Part shown: positions 44,502-53,251 of the stretch, piece after piece | Numbering within the stretch: position 1 is the first letter of the stretch | Layout: the number at the start of each line of letters is the position of its first letter | Assembly (NCBI RefSeq): GCF_051414115.1 | Contig: NZ_JBLKNZ010000001.1 | Location: forward strand, 2,604,001 to 2,668,000 | Direction of reading: 5' to 3' | Origin: Halovenus marina | GTDB taxonomy: Archaea; Halobacteriota; Halobacteria; Halobacteriales; Haloarculaceae | DNA: 64,000 nucleotides | Program-made: the position numbers and the translations under genes | Notes under the pieces: generated by a model | Told to the model about the DNA's origin: nothing | The model's input: the letters and a program-made list of their open reading frames with translations, nothing else | Databases searched by the model: none

Positions 44502-45545
44502 ATGTCAGCGTACCAGTCACGACCCAACCGAACCGAAGCAGAGTCAGCAATCGATGCCCAGAACGTCCACGTGACCTACGCGGACGGGACTGAGGCCGTT
44601 CGGGGCGTCTCGCTCAGCGTCGAGCGCGGGGAGTTTTTCGGCTTTCTCGGGCCGAATGGGGCCGGAAAGACGACCACTATCAAGACACTCGTAACGCTGT
44701 TACGACCGACACAGGGATCGGTACGGATCAACGGATACGACACGGCGGCGGACCCGGACGGGGTTCGCAGATCCATCGGCTACATGGCACAGGAGACGAG
44801 CATCGACAGAGAACTGACCCCCCGAGAGAACCTTCGACTGGCGTGTAAGCTGTACGGCGTGCCCGAGCGTGAGCGGGAGGACAGGATCGACGAACTGCTC
44901 GGACTGGTCGACCTGCAGGACGTGGCAGACACGCGATCAGAGAAGTTCTCGGGCGGGATGAAAAAACGGCTCGACGCCGCGACCGTGCTGGTCCATCAGC
45001 CGCCGGTGGTCTTTCTCGACGAACCCACGACCGGTCTGGACCCGGAGGCACGGCTCCGGCTCTGGGAATACTTCGAGCGGATCAACGACCGGGGAACGAC
45101 GGTGTTTCTCACAACCCAGTACCTGAAGGAGGCGGACCGTCTCTGTGATCGGCTGTCGCTGCTCCAGAGCGGCCAGATTACCGCGACGGGATCCCCGGAG
45201 ACGCTCAAGTCAGAGGTCGGTGCGGACACCTGCACCGTCACGCTCGAAGACCCAACAGCCGAACGGATCGAGCGGGCGATGGCAGCGGTTCGGCGTATCG
45301 AACCGCTCGCTGCTGGGACAGTCGAGGAGACAGACGAGGGCTTCACCGTCACGGCCGAGCGTGCCCGCGCGGCGACGAGCGAACTCTTCGCTGCGCTCGG
45401 TGAGGCTGGCGTCGCCGTCGAGAGTTTCGACGTTCGGTCGCCCACACTCGACGACGTCTTCCTCGCGCTGACAGATGACGCGGCCGACGCGGACGGGACA
45501 GGAGAGACGGAGGCGACGGTCGCCGCTCCGGAGGTGGCAGAATGA
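44502..45545 (+). CDS. ABC transporter ATP-binding protein, DrrA-like
   Basis: 347 residues. Walker A GPNGAGKTT (50-58), signature FSGGMKKRLD, Walker B VVFLDEPTTGLDPEARL, and the DrrA-type extended C-terminal domain (~100 residues: DTCTVTLEDPTAERIERAMAAV...SPTLDDVFLALT) typical of exporters of drugs or lipophilic compounds. It overlaps the permease gene by 4 nt. Confidence 0.92.
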   Translation: MSAYQSRPNRTEAESAIDAQNVHVTYADGTEAVRGVSLSVERGEFFGFLGPNGAGKTTTIKTLVTLLRPTQGSVRINGYDTAADPDGVRRSIGYMAQETSIDRELTPRENLRLACKLYGVPEREREDRIDELLGLVDLQDVADTRSEKFSGGMKKRLDAATVLVHQPPVVFLDEPTTGLDPEARLRLWEYFERINDRGTTVFLTTQYLKEADRLCDRLSLLQSGQITATGSPETLKSEVGADTCTVTLEDPTAERIERAMAAVRRIEPLAAGTVEETDEGFTVTAERARAATSELFAALGEAGVAVESFDVRSPTLDDVFLALTDDAADADGTGETEATVAAPEVAE

Positions 45546-46447
45546 GCGACCACGCAGACAGCACAGTTGCGGGCGAACCACAGGAAACAGCGGGAAACAG
45601 CATCGGAACAGAAATCGGTATCAGCTTCAAGCGATGGCTCGTGAAGAACCTGCGAAACCCCTACGTGGTGTTCACGTCGCTCGTCCAGCCCGTGATCTTC
45701 TTTATTCTGTTCGTCGAAGTGTTCGGCGCAGTCGCCGGGGGCGCGCTCGACGGCGTCGCCGCGGACATCAGTTACGTCACGTATCTTGCCCCGGCGATTA
45801 TCGTCATGTCGACGGTTTCCTCGGCCGCCACGTCCGGGATCGGACTCGTCGACGACATGGAATCGGGGATGTTCGCGAAGACCCTCGTCTCGCCGATGAA
45901 CCGGTCCGCGATGTTCCTCGGCAAGGCCCTCTCCGAGGTGGCGCGGATCGTCGTCCAGACGGTTATCATTCTCCTGCTGGGGTATCTCCTGGTGGCGCTC
46001 AAAACGGGAGCGTCGGTCGACCAGTACCTCACCACGGGCGTGCTCGGCGGGGCCGGTATCGTGCTGATCGCGGTGCTGTTCGGTGGTGTGTTCATGGCCT
46101 ACTCGAACATCGTCGCGCTGGTCTCGCGCGACCAGGAGGCGACCATCCTGTTCGCGAACCTGCTGACCTTCCCGCTGGTGTTCGTTTCGAGCGCGTTCCT
46201 GCCGCTTGAGGTACTGCCGGGATGGATCGAGACTGTCGCCGTGATCAATCCGATCACCTACGGCGTCGACGCAATCCGTGCGCTCATGCTCGGGCAAGAC
46301 GTGATGACAGTCGTCGACGTGACGGCCTTCGGCGGGGTGTGGAACACGCTCGTCCCCGCAGTCGTCGTTCTCGTCGGGTTCAACCTCGTCCTCGGTACCG
46401 TTGCTGTGCGCCTCCTGCGCCGCTCGACCGGGGCAGAAGTACAGTAA
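45542..46447 (+). CDS. ABC-2 type permease, DrrB-like
   Basis: 301 residues with six membrane helices and the ABC-2 LPLEVLPGWIETVAVINPITYGVDAIRAL motif near the C-terminus. A ~30-residue charged N-terminus precedes a cytoplasmic amphipathic segment (SFKRWLVKNLRNPYVVFTSLVQPV). With the preceding ATPase it forms a half-transporter pair that dimerises. Substrate unknown; it lies immediately upstream of the iron-uptake operon, so a siderophore export role is conceivable but unsupported. Confidence 0.9.
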   Translation: MSDHADSTVAGEPQETAGNSIGTEIGISFKRWLVKNLRNPYVVFTSLVQPVIFFILFVEVFGAVAGGALDGVAADISYVTYLAPAIIVMSTVSSAATSGIGLVDDMESGMFAKTLVSPMNRSAMFLGKALSEVARIVVQTVIILLLGYLLVALKTGASVDQYLTTGVLGGAGIVLIAVLFGGVFMAYSNIVALVSRDQEATILFANLLTFPLVFVSSAFLPLEVLPGWIETVAVINPITYGVDAIRALMLGQDVMTVVDVTAFGGVWNTLVPAVVVLVGFNLVLGTVAVRLLRRSTGAEVQ

Positions 46448-46470
46448 GGAACCCGTTTCCGAAACTAGAT

Positions 46471-46520
46471 TTAGGTAGACCAAAAGTTCGAAACGGTTTT
46501 ATTTGTTTAGGCGAGCCTAA
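46471..46520 (+). promoter_or_regulatory. Iron-box pair and promoter of the first siderophore operon
   Basis: A perfect palindrome TTAGGCGAGCCTAA at 46507-46520 ends 5 nt before ATG 46526. A degenerate copy TTAGGTAGACCAAA lies at 46471-46484, exactly 36 bp upstream. Between them is a promoter (TTCGAAACGGTTTTATTTG, 46487-46505) with a BRE-like and TATA-like part. The layout matches the one at 51034-51083. A DtxR/IdeR-type iron-dependent repressor is the natural ligand of this palindrome. Confidence 0.7.
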
Positions 46521-46525
46521 TTCGT

Positions 46526-47794
46526 ATGTCGAACGACGAGGAGACGGACGCGATAACGCGACGGGAAGCAATCGTATACGGCAGCGGGGCCGCGGTGAGT
46601 GGTCTGCTGGCTGGTTGTCTCAGTGGTGGAGACAGTACGGACTCGTCGACACCGGATGAATCGGCGGACGGAACCGAAACCCCGGCGGAGTCGGAAGACG
46701 GCTCCGGGACGAGAGACGGGTCCGAAACACCAGAGGGGACACCGACAGAGTCGGCGGAAACCTACTCGGTGACGATGTCGCCGACCGGGACTGTCGAGTT
46801 CGAGTCGCCGCCGGAGACGGTGTTCACGCGACTCACGCATCACGCCGACATGGCGTTCGCACTCGGCCGCGGTGACACGATCACTGCGATGCACGCGCCG
46901 GAGTACTACGACGGGCTGTGGAACCAGTTCGTCGAGCGACTGCCGGGCGTCTCACTCGACTGGACGGGGCTGTACTCCTCGTGGCAACCGAGCAAGGAGA
47001 AACTGTACAGCCTCGACAGCGACATCCACCTCGCAGACCCGGCGTGGATAACGAAACAGGACAAGTGGGGGAAAGACGACATCGAAGAGATCGGAACCAA
47101 CGTCTCGCCGTGGTTCGGTAACTCCCTCAGCGACCGGCACGCCGAGCCGTCCGAGGCCTACGCGGGCGACTACGAGTACTACACTCTCTGGGAGCAGTTC
47201 GAGATAGTCGCAGAGGCGTTTCAGGAGCAGGAGCGATACAGCGAACTCGCAGCGGTCCACGAGGGGCTGTTGTCGACCATCGACGAGAAGCTGCCCGCCG
47301 AATCGAAGCGCCCATCGGCCGTGATGCTCGCCTCGGCTGATCTCGACGAAATCTACGCCTACACCCTGAGCAATCCGGGCTTTCTCACCTCGCACACGCA
47401 GCCCTTCGGCGCAAAGGATGCCTTCGACGGGGAGGTTCCGACAAACACCGTCGTCGACTTCGAGACGCTGCTGGAAGCAGACCCCGACGTGATCCTGTTT
47501 CTCGGCGGCTTCGAACCGGGGACGGATCTGGGGAAGCGGCGCGAGGCGTTCCGGTCTGACCCGGTCGCCTCCAAGATCACCGCCGTCCAAAACGACCAGA
47601 TGTATCCGCAGGGTGCCAGATATCAGGGGCCGATCCTCAACCTCTTCCAGCTCGAGATGACCGCCAAACAGCTCTATCCCGACCAGTTCGGCGAGTGGCC
47701 GAGCTACGAGTCCGGCCCCTACCCGGAGATACCCGAAGACGAACAGCTGTTCGACCGACAGCGAGTCGCAGACGCAATCAACGGGGAGATCTGA
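46526..47794 (+). CDS. Iron-siderophore ABC transporter substrate-binding lipoprotein (FepB/FhuD type)
   Basis: 422 residues. Tat signal (R12-R13, TRREAIVYG), lipobox to C31, then a ~40-residue Ser/Thr/Glu linker. The mature domain is a helical-backbone class III binding protein: TVEFESPPETVFTRLTHHADMAFALGRGD, later DVILFLGGFEPG. It binds a ferric siderophore or related chelate on the cell surface. Its start lies 5 nt after an iron box. The next gene starts 1 nt after its stop codon. Confidence 0.85.
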   Translation: MSNDEETDAITRREAIVYGSGAAVSGLLAGCLSGGDSTDSSTPDESADGTETPAESEDGSGTRDGSETPEGTPTESAETYSVTMSPTGTVEFESPPETVFTRLTHHADMAFALGRGDTITAMHAPEYYDGLWNQFVERLPGVSLDWTGLYSSWQPSKEKLYSLDSDIHLADPAWITKQDKWGKDDIEEIGTNVSPWFGNSLSDRHAEPSEAYAGDYEYYTLWEQFEIVAEAFQEQERYSELAAVHEGLLSTIDEKLPAESKRPSAVMLASADLDEIYAYTLSNPGFLTSHTQPFGAKDAFDGEVPTNTVVDFETLLEADPDVILFLGGFEPGTDLGKRREAFRSDPVASKITAVQNDQMYPQGARYQGPILNLFQLEMTAKQLYPDQFGEWPSYESGPYPEIPEDEQLFDRQRVADAINGEI

Positions 47795-48745
47795 ATGGAG
47801 CGCGGAGCCGACCACGACGTCGCAATCGTCGGCGGCGGACCTGCCGGGTGTTCGGCTGGCGTGTTCATCGCTCGCGAGGGGCTCGAGACGGTCATCTTCG
47901 ACCGGGGACGTTCCTCACTGAAGCAGTGTGCACATCTCGAAAACTACCTCGGATTCCCGGCAGGGATCGACATCGAGACCTTCTACGACCTGATACACGA
48001 CCACGCCGACGCCGCTGGCTGTGAGATTGTGTCTGGTCTCGTCGAGTCCGTCGAGCGCACCGAGGGCGGAGACGGGTTCGCGCTGGAGTTGCAAGAGGGA
48101 GAGCGCGTCACCGCGAGACGCGTCGTCGCCGCGACGCGATACGACGGCGAGTACCTGCGCGGGCTGGACGACACAGAAGCGATGTTCGAGACCCACGAGC
48201 ACGGCTCGGAGACCCACGAACGGTTCGACCGCGAGTACGCCGACGACGACGGGACGACGCCGGTCGACGGCCTGTACGTCGCCTCTCCGTCGACGGCTGC
48301 CGACACGCAGGCGGTCATGGCCGCTGGGCGCGGCGCGCGCGTCGCCTGGCAGGTCATCACGGACGCTCGCGTCGATTCGGGCTGGTGGGAAGCGGTCGCA
48401 GACGGCGTCGACTGGGTGCGCCGCGAGGCACAACTCGACGAGGAGTGGCACGACCGAGAGCAGTGGGTCGAGTGGTTCGACGACCACTACGGCGCGGACG
48501 CGCCGGTCGATCCTGACTCGGGGCGCTACGAGCGCGTACGCAAGGCAGCTATCGACGAGTCGCGCTCGACGTACATCGAGCCAGCGGAGCGTCAGTCGCG
48601 GGCCGAGCGCGCCCATCGAGCGGTTGCGGACCACCTCGACCCGGCGGCCGTGACAGCCCAGTTCGACGCCGAGACGCTCCTCGACGCCCTTGAGGACGAA
48701 CAGATACGCGAGTACCTCGACTCGGAGACAGCAAAGCCATCATGA
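47795..48745 (+). CDS. Thioredoxin-reductase-like flavoprotein lacking the NAD(P)H domain
   Basis: 316 residues. FAD dinucleotide motif VGGGPAGCSAGVFIAREG (12-29), an E/D ribose-binding residue (IFDRGRSS) and the second FAD motif GLYVASPSTAADTQAVMAAGRGARVAW (159-185). Only about 48 residues separate the two FAD parts; the inserted NAD(P)H domain of thioredoxin reductase and its CxxC centre are absent. A ~125-residue acidic C-terminal extension follows. It sits between the binding protein and permease genes and overlaps the permease start by 4 nt. A ferric-siderophore reductase is plausible (inference). Confidence 0.7.
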   Translation: MERGADHDVAIVGGGPAGCSAGVFIAREGLETVIFDRGRSSLKQCAHLENYLGFPAGIDIETFYDLIHDHADAAGCEIVSGLVESVERTEGGDGFALELQEGERVTARRVVAATRYDGEYLRGLDDTEAMFETHEHGSETHERFDREYADDDGTTPVDGLYVASPSTAADTQAVMAAGRGARVAWQVITDARVDSGWWEAVADGVDWVRREAQLDEEWHDREQWVEWFDDHYGADAPVDPDSGRYERVRKAAIDESRSTYIEPAERQSRAERAHRAVADHLDPAAVTAQFDAETLLDALEDEQIREYLDSETAKPS

Positions 48746-50103
48746 GTGGAGATTCAGCGACTCGGGACACGATGGCGTCGGCCGCGCAGGCGGACCGAAG
48801 CCGGATCGCGTGGCTGTTCGACCCGAACCTCAGAAACGTCGTCCTCGGCAGTCTGCTGGTGGTGTTCGTCTCCGGGTTGATACAGGTGAGCCACGGCGCG
48901 TTTTCCATGACGTATCAGCAGGCCTGGGGGTCCGTGTTCGACCCCGCCTTACTGTTCGACCTCCAGACGTGGAACGCGTTCCTGCTCGGCGGCGAGATGC
49001 CCGAGATGAGCCGCGAACAGCTGGTCGTCTGGAACATCCGGCTGCCGCGGGTGCTCGTCGCCACCTTCGTCGGCATGAACCTCGCGGTGTCGGGAGCGAT
49101 CTTTCAGGCGGTGACCCGCAACGAGCTTGCGAGCCCGTTCATCCTCGGCGTGTCCTCGGGTGCAGGGCTGGCAATCCTGCTCGTCCTTATCGCGTTCCCG
49201 GGCGTGACGCTCGCGCTGCCGCTGCTGGTTCCATCGGTCGGCATCGCCGAGATGGCCCTGCTGCTCGGGGCCGCTGGGTCCCTCGCAGTCGCGTGGAAAC
49301 GCGGCGTCTCGACAAGATGGGTGGTCAGCGCCGCCGTCACTCTCGCGCTGCTCGTCGGGGCGATAGTCTTCGTGGTGCCCAGCGTGGGCGCGCCGCTCAA
49401 CCTGATCGAAGGATCCTTCGGGATCACGTCGTTGCTGCCGCTGCTGGCGGCACTCGGTGGGATCGTCGCGTTCCTGATCGTCTACATGATCGCCTGGAAG
49501 AACGGGACGTCACCGGTCAGACTCGTGCTGGCGGGGGTCATCGTTGGAACGGTGTTCGAGAGCCTGCAGACGGCGCTGTTTTTCTTCGCGGACGACATCG
49601 GCGTCGTCCAGTCGGCCATCGCGTGGACGACCGGGTCGCTCACCGGCGCTGACTGGGAGCAGGTGCGCATCGTGCTCCCGTGGACGGTTATCGCGGTTGG
49701 ACTCGCGATTGCGGGTGCGCGACAGTTGAACGTCCTGTTGCTCGGCGAGCAGACGGCGCGGTCGCTGGGGATGTCGATCGAGAAGGTGCGGTTCGCGCTC
49801 TCGGGGGTCGCGGTGCTCGCTGCGGCGGCGAGTATCGCAGTCGCGGGCATCGTCGGCTTCGTCGGGTTGATCGTGCCCCACGTCGTGCGAAACGTCGTCG
49901 GCAGCGACTACAAGAAGCTGATCGTCGGCTGTCTGTTCGTCGGGCCAGCACTGATGGTCAGTGCCGACGTGGGCGCACGGCTGGGGATGAGCGTGATCAC
50001 CGGCACGGACGTACAGATCCCGGTCGGTATCGTGACCGGCCTCATCGGCGGGCCGTATTTCCTGTACCTGATGCGCAAACAGGAGAACATCGGTGAGATA
50101 TAG
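48742..50103 (+). CDS. Iron ABC transporter permease (FecCD/BtuC family) with extra segment
   Basis: 453 residues. Canonical FecCD blocks: IRLPRVLVATFVGMNLAVSGAIFQAVTRNELASPFILGVSSGA, then RLVLAGVIVGTVFESLQTALFFF, IAGIVGFVGLIVPHVVR-like sequence near 365-380 (VAGIVGFVGLIVPH). Between residues ~165 and ~230 there is an additional stretch with two hydrophobic segments not usual in the family. It also has a ~30-residue N-terminal extension. The gene overlaps the flavoprotein gene by 4 nt and the ATPase gene follows with no gap. Confidence 0.9.
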   Translation: MSGDSATRDTMASAAQADRSRIAWLFDPNLRNVVLGSLLVVFVSGLIQVSHGAFSMTYQQAWGSVFDPALLFDLQTWNAFLLGGEMPEMSREQLVVWNIRLPRVLVATFVGMNLAVSGAIFQAVTRNELASPFILGVSSGAGLAILLVLIAFPGVTLALPLLVPSVGIAEMALLLGAAGSLAVAWKRGVSTRWVVSAAVTLALLVGAIVFVVPSVGAPLNLIEGSFGITSLLPLLAALGGIVAFLIVYMIAWKNGTSPVRLVLAGVIVGTVFESLQTALFFFADDIGVVQSAIAWTTGSLTGADWEQVRIVLPWTVIAVGLAIAGARQLNVLLLGEQTARSLGMSIEKVRFALSGVAVLAAAASIAVAGIVGFVGLIVPHVVRNVVGSDYKKLIVGCLFVGPALMVSADVGARLGMSVITGTDVQIPVGIVTGLIGGPYFLYLMRKQENIGEI

Positions 50104-51018
50104 ATGACAATAACAAACGGAGACGGAACACGCGGAATCGAAGAAGAGTCGATGGGCGCGAGCGAACTCGCGGGCGAGGAACTCGTCATCCAGTACGCCA
50201 GTTCCGAACAGCCCGTGATCGACGGGGAGTCGCTCGTCGCCGAACCCGGCGCGGTGACGGCACTGATCGGGCCGAACGGCTCCGGAAAGAGCACGATGCT
50301 GAAGGGGATCGGCAATCAGCTCGCACCCGACGACGGCTCGGTGTTGCTCGACGGCCGTGACATCTACCAGATGGACGGGAAGGAACTCGCCCGGAATCTG
50401 GGACTGCTCTCACAGGAGAGCACGTCGCCGGACAGCATCACCGTCGAGGAACTCGTCTTCCACGGACGATACCCCCACCGTGGCTTCTTCGAGCCAGTCA
50501 CCGACGCGGACCGGGAGGCGGTCGAGCGCGCGATCGAACTGGCGGGCTGTGAGCACCTCCGCGACCGGCAAGTCGGCAGCCTCAGCGGTGGCCAGCGACA
50601 GCTCGCGTGGATCGCGATGGTACTCGCCCAGGAGACGGAGGTGCTGTTGCTCGACGAGCCGACGACGTTTCTCGACCTGCACCACCAACTCGAAGTGATG
50701 GAGATCATCGAGCGAATGCGGACAGACAGCGAGGTCACGATCGTCGTCGTGCTGCACGACATCGAGCAGGCGGCCCGGATCGCAGACCGCATGGTCGCGC
50801 TCAAAGACGGCACAGTCCAGGCGAAGGGGACCCCCGAGGAGGTCGTCACCGAGGACCTGCTCGCCGAGGTGTTCGAGATAGACGCCGAGGTGAACCAGAC
50901 GGACCGCGGACCCCGCGTCGAGCCGCTTCGTCCCCGTCACGACGACGAACCGGGCGACGGCGACGCTGACCCCGACGACGCACCGGAGCAACGAGACAAT
51001 CTGGCGGCGAAACACTGA
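50104..51018 (+). CDS. Iron-siderophore ABC transporter ATP-binding protein (FecE/FhuC type)
   Basis: 304 residues. Walker A GPNGSGKST, Q-loop, signature LSGGQRQLAW, Walker B VLLLDEPTTFLDLHHQLEV, His switch VVVLHDIEQA. FhuC/FecE-like in arrangement. An N-terminal ~25-residue lead and an acidic C-terminal tail are haloarchaeal features. It energises the permease encoded immediately upstream. Last gene of the first iron operon. Confidence 0.93.
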   Translation: MTITNGDGTRGIEEESMGASELAGEELVIQYASSEQPVIDGESLVAEPGAVTALIGPNGSGKSTMLKGIGNQLAPDDGSVLLDGRDIYQMDGKELARNLGLLSQESTSPDSITVEELVFHGRYPHRGFFEPVTDADREAVERAIELAGCEHLRDRQVGSLSGGQRQLAWIAMVLAQETEVLLLDEPTTFLDLHHQLEVMEIIERMRTDSEVTIVVVLHDIEQAARIADRMVALKDGTVQAKGTPEEVVTEDLLAEVFEIDAEVNQTDRGPRVEPLRPRHDDEPGDGDADPDDAPEQRDNLAAKH

Positions 51019-51033
51019 GCGCTCGCACCTATT

Positions 51034-51083
51034 TTTGGCCAGCCTAAAAATCGAAACGGTTATGTTGTTTTAGGCTGGCCTAA
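51034..51083 (+). promoter_or_regulatory. Iron-box pair and promoter of the second operon
   Basis: A perfect palindrome TTAGGCTGGCCTAA at 51070-51083 ends 5 nt before ATG 51089. An upstream copy TTTGGCCAGCCTAA with one mismatch lies at 51034-51047, again exactly 36 bp away. The promoter between them reads ATCGAAACGGTTATGTTGT, nearly identical to the first operon's. Predicted leaderless start. A DtxR/IdeR-family repressor is expected. Confidence 0.72.
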
Positions 51084-51088
51084 ATAAC

Positions 51089-52312
51089 ATGGCAGACGAT
51101 GCTGGAGAGCAGACGGAAACGACGCGACGAGCGATGATCAAGTACGGCACGACGGTCGCTGTCAGCGGGATACTGGCAGGCTGCGCCGGAAGCAGCGACT
51201 CGGAGGAAACGCCGACCGAGACGAGCGACGACCAGACGCCGACGGACGCGGAGCCGACCGCCACGCCGACTGACACCCCGGAGGACACGGGGACGGACAC
51301 GCCCGAGGACACCAGCTACTCGGTGACGATGGAGCCGGTCGGCACAGTCGAGTTCGACTCGGTTCCCGAGTCGATCGCTCCGTTCACCGCCGACTACATC
51401 GACATGTTGGTCGCACTCGGCCACGCAGATGCCGTCGAGTCCATCTGGTACCGGGGGCGGTACAAGACGATCCACTACGAGGAACTCGACGGCGTCTCGA
51501 TCGATCTGGACGAACTCACTCAGCTCTGGAACGACGGCATCCCCAAGGAGCAGTTCTACGAGATGGACGCCGACCTCCACCTGCTGGACCCGAACGCGGT
51601 GACAGACTGGCTCGACAACTGGAAAGAGAGCGACGTCGACGAGATCCGAACGAACGTCGCGCCGTTTCTCGGGAACCTCATCTTCCGGCGAACCGACGAC
51701 TGGCACGACTACCGGTACTACTCGCTGTACGAGGCTTTCGAGAAAGTCGCTCAGACCGTCCAGGAGGAAGAGCGGTTCGAGGCGATCAAGTCGGTACACG
51801 ACGACCTGGTCACGGAGGTCCAATCGCGGCTGCCGCCGGAAGCGGAACGACCGAACGCCGCCCTGCTGTTCGCCGGTGAGGAACCCGAGGAGTTCACCCC
51901 GTATCGTATCGACGGGAACGGCGCAAACAAGGAACACTTCCAGACGCTCGGTATCTCCGATGCCTTCGCGGGAACGGGGATTGAGGGGTACTCCGGCAGC
52001 CAGTCCCTCGATTACGAGGCGCTGCTCGAAATCGATCCTGATTCGCTGTTACTCCGGTATCACCGGCAGGGCAAGACTCGCGAGGAGTTCGAGAACTCCG
52101 TTGTCTCGTACCTGAAAGACGACGAGATAGGGAGTCAGCTGACGGCGGTGCAAAACGACCGGGTGTTCCGTGGCGGTCCGATCTACACCGGGCCGCTGCA
52201 CAACCTCTTTATGATCGAGCGGTACGCGAAGGGGTACTTCCCCGAGGAGTTCACCGAAGAGCAGCTATTCGACCGCCAGCACCTCTCTGCGATCATCACG
52301 GGGACTAGCTGA
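51089..52312 (+). CDS. Second iron-siderophore substrate-binding lipoprotein
   Basis: 407 residues. Tat signal (R13-R14, TTRRAMIKYG), lipobox to C32, acidic Thr-rich linker, then a class III binding-protein domain homologous to the one at 46526 (SYSVTMEPVGTVEFDSVPESI parallel to TYSVTMSPTGTVEFESPPET). It probably shares the permease/ATPase pair of the first operon. First gene of an operon that continues through three unknown genes to a DtxR-like gene. Confidence 0.85.
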   Translation: MADDAGEQTETTRRAMIKYGTTVAVSGILAGCAGSSDSEETPTETSDDQTPTDAEPTATPTDTPEDTGTDTPEDTSYSVTMEPVGTVEFDSVPESIAPFTADYIDMLVALGHADAVESIWYRGRYKTIHYEELDGVSIDLDELTQLWNDGIPKEQFYEMDADLHLLDPNAVTDWLDNWKESDVDEIRTNVAPFLGNLIFRRTDDWHDYRYYSLYEAFEKVAQTVQEEERFEAIKSVHDDLVTEVQSRLPPEAERPNAALLFAGEEPEEFTPYRIDGNGANKEHFQTLGISDAFAGTGIEGYSGSQSLDYEALLEIDPDSLLLRYHRQGKTREEFENSVVSYLKDDEIGSQLTAVQNDRVFRGGPIYTGPLHNLFMIERYAKGYFPEEFTEEQLFDRQHLSAIITGTS

Positions 52313-52336
52313 CCTGCACCAATTGGAGAATCAGAG

Positions 52337-53251
52337 ATGATCGGCACCACACTGCAGGACATTCGGGCGCACATCACCACGCTCGCGAGCGAGGCCGGGG
52401 CGTACTACCTCGTCTGTGCGCGCTACGGCGACCGGCCCGTTCCGGCGTCGGGGCTGCGATTCGAGAGCCGGTCGGTCGCCCGCGCTGCCGCCCGAGCGAC
52501 CGAGCAGTACCGCGCTGCGCTCCGTCGGTACGACCCGCAACTGCCCCACTACGACGTGATTGTCTGTCAGGATGACCACCCCGAAGCGGTCACACAGCAG
52601 GAACGACACCGGTGTACCGACACGTCGTGGACGCTTTCCGACCCCGTGCTCGTGGGACAAGTGCGGACGGACCACGACCTCGTCGAGTTCTGTCACCGCG
52701 TCGCAGCGGCCGTCTTCGAGACGCTCTCGGCATACGAGCGCGATGCGGTCGAATCCGCAGTGATGGACGCCTACTTCGAGTTCGCAGAACAGCTCTCGGA
52801 CCCGGACGGGCTCTGTCTCTGTCTGCTAGAGGGGATGGCAACGGAGATTGCGACGCGGCTCTCGGCGTCCGAACAGGTGAAGATCATCGCGGACGCGACG
52901 GCCCGCGTGAACGCAGACCGGCTACACAGCGGGAAGCCCGTCGAGAGCGGTTCCGTCGACGCTGCGCTCTCACGGCTGGGTGACCTCGGACTCGTCGGGA
53001 GCTACGAACAGACGGACGGCGACCGGAACACGACCAGTATCGAGATGAGCGACTACGCGCTGTCGCCGTCCGACGAGCGACTGCCGCTGCTCCCGGTCCT
53101 GACCGAACTGTACCGGTGTGGACAGCAGTGGACGCCCGTCTCGGCCAGCCAATCGAACGGGGACGACGACTGGCACGTCGAATTCGTGGCAGTCGACGAG
53201 ACGGTCCCGACTCGCGCGTCGGCGTCTCCCGTCGCGCCCGAGGTGGTCTAA
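52337..53251 (+). CDS. Unknown protein of the iron-regulated operon
   Basis: 304 residues, soluble, no signal. The first half has LQDIRAHITTLASEAGAYYLVCARYGDRPVPASGL and LPHYDVIVCQDDHPEAV; the second half is helical (LVEFCHRVAAAVFETLSAYERDAVESAVMDAYFEF) and contains possible winged-helix-like material (SVDAALSRLGDLGLVGSYE). I recall similar haloarchaeal domain-of-unknown-function proteins (DUF7551-like) but cannot confirm it. It begins 24 bp after the lipoprotein gene and abuts the next gene. Confidence 0.6.
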   Translation: MIGTTLQDIRAHITTLASEAGAYYLVCARYGDRPVPASGLRFESRSVARAAARATEQYRAALRRYDPQLPHYDVIVCQDDHPEAVTQQERHRCTDTSWTLSDPVLVGQVRTDHDLVEFCHRVAAAVFETLSAYERDAVESAVMDAYFEFAEQLSDPDGLCLCLLEGMATEIATRLSASEQVKIIADATARVNADRLHSGKPVESGSVDAALSRLGDLGLVGSYEQTDGDRNTTSIEMSDYALSPSDERLPLLPVLTELYRCGQQWTPVSASQSNGDDDWHVEFVAVDETVPTRASASPVAPEVV

